Source of the DNA: Paludibacter sp. 47-17
Lineage (GTDB): Bacteria > Bacteroidota > Bacteroidia > Bacteroidales > Paludibacteraceae
Assembly: GCA_001898935.1 (NCBI GenBank)
Contig: MKVT01000014.1
Coordinates: 124,001-188,000 of the forward strand
Reading direction: 5' to 3'
DNA: 64,000 nt
Below the pieces are notes generated by a model that worked only from the letters and a program-made list of their open reading frames with translations, was not told the origin of the DNA and searched no databases. The position numbers and the translations under genes were made by a program. Shown piece by piece: positions 63,449-64,000 of the stretch; the first letter of the stretch is position 1, and each line of letters opens with the position of its first letter.

Positions 63449-64000
63449 TTATAATTCTGCAACAGCTGCGCTGAGTTGCTGCATCGCCCGTACCAGCACT
63501 GCCCGCGGACAAGCAACATTCAGTCGCAAATGATATTCGCCACCTTCGCCGAACACAGTTCCCTTGTTCAGTCCTAATCCTGCTTTCAGAGCAAAAAACC
63601 GATGCAAGGTGTCCGTATCCATTCCCAACGCACTACAATCGAGCCATAAAAGGAAGGATGCTTCGGGCTCCATCGGACGAATCTGCGGAAGATGTCCGGC
63701 AAGATAATCGATCACGTACCGGATATTCCCCTGAACATACTCGAGCATGGCAACCCGCCATTCTTCACCCTGTTCGTAACAGGCCACTGTGGTCAGGTAA
63801 GCAAACAAGTTACCCGTATTCATTTCGGCAGCTTCCAGGAAATGAGCAAAACGTGCTCTTAAAGCCCCATCGGGAATGATATACGACGAAGAAACAATAC
63901 CCGGCATATTGAACACCTTGGTCGGAGCCATAAAGGTTACCGAACCTTTCGCTGCCGTATCCGAAACCGTAGCATAAGGCGTGTGACGGTATCCGTTTAA
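63449..64000 (-). CDS. MalY/PatB-type aminotransferase or cystathionine beta-lyase (N-terminal part outside window)
   Basis: Partial: the frame is open to the window edge, leaving the C-terminal 183 residues. The PLP Schiff-base lysine lies in FMAPTKVFNMPG, preceded by HTPYATVSD as in B. subtilis PatB. The C-terminal domain includes FLLWLDCSALGM and a closing arginine in YHLRLNVACPR that binds the substrate carboxylate. MalY/PatB enzymes cleave cystathionine or cysteine conjugates by beta-elimination. Reaction specificity is inferred from the family only. Confidence 0.85.
   Translation of the reverse strand, partial: LNGYRHTPYATVSDTAAKGSVTFMAPTKVFNMPGIVSSSYIIPDGALRARFAHFLEAAEMNTGNLFAYLTTVACYEQGEEWRVAMLEYVQGNIRYVIDYLAGHLPQIRPMEPEASFLLWLDCSALGMDTDTLHRFFALKAGLGLNKGTVFGEGGEYHLRLNVACPRAVLVRAMQQLSAAVAEL

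Overview
The window reads as chromosome of an anaerobic or microaerobic Bacteroidota, most likely order Bacteroidales. Four things support this. Many genes are preceded by the Bacteroidota -7 promoter box TAnnTTTG, and a few also have a TTTG box 19-21 nt upstream. Several large secreted proteins end in type IX secretion (T9SS, Por) sorting tails. There is a rhaM-rhaA-rhaT rhamnose operon with an AraC regulator and a TPR-type sensor kinase. Alginate-export-type porin and TonB receptor genes are also present. Genus cannot be fixed from this sequence. No phage, insertion sequence, CRISPR array or rRNA operon was seen, and the only tRNA is tRNA-Pro(GGG).

Layout. 1-10 kb: a polysaccharide-degradation block with a rhamnogalacturonan acetylesterase (CE12), a GH42 beta-galactosidase, a LamG-like secreted protein, and a GH16 glucanase-type enzyme followed 20 nt later by a very large GH2 beta-galactosidase carrying a discoidin domain. 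No SusC/SusD pair lies inside the window. 10-17 kb: a small histidine kinase, an RRM RNA-binding protein, an alginate-export-type porin, a membrane protein with a probable GNAT tail, a CDP-alcohol phosphatidyltransferase overlapping a GtrA protein, and ahpC-ahpF. 17-22 kb: acyl-ACP thioesterase, ftsK, a LolA-like carrier, trxB and tRNA-Pro. 22-31 kb: a tandem-domain class II aldolase, an EamA transporter, the ric iron-sulfur repair gene, an AraC regulator, rhaT, rhaA, rhaM and fhs. Rhamnose catabolism fits the pectin-type (rhamnogalacturonan) enzyme at the left edge.

31-49 kb is the most unusual region. A NarL-type two-component system is divergent from three tightly spaced genes for very large T9SS-exported surface proteins of 1037, 1380 and 2436 residues. 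These combine leucine-rich repeats, InlB-type repeats, cohesin-like, PKD, CARDB, Calx-beta and dockerin-like modules, and they look like one co-expressed surface assembly. 49-52 kb: dps, then an XRE-cupin regulator and a DUF4914-type P-loop protein. The last two share a TTAAG-N5-CTTAA palindrome upstream.

52-62 kb: a MarR regulator is divergent from a nine-gene run containing crtB, idi, a CruF-like carotenoid hydratase, an acyltransferase, a glycosyltransferase, a TPR lipoprotein-like or secreted protein, crtI, a TonB-dependent receptor and a DUF2271 protein. The decorating enzymes and the lack of a cyclase suggest an acyclic, glycosylated and acylated carotenoid. The co-transcribed TonB receptor and DUF2271 gene are unexplained. 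The run ends at a loopless 52-bp perfect palindrome. 62-64 kb: an isoprenylcysteine-methyltransferase-fold membrane protein, ung, and the C-terminal part of a MalY/PatB-type aminotransferase cut by the window edge.
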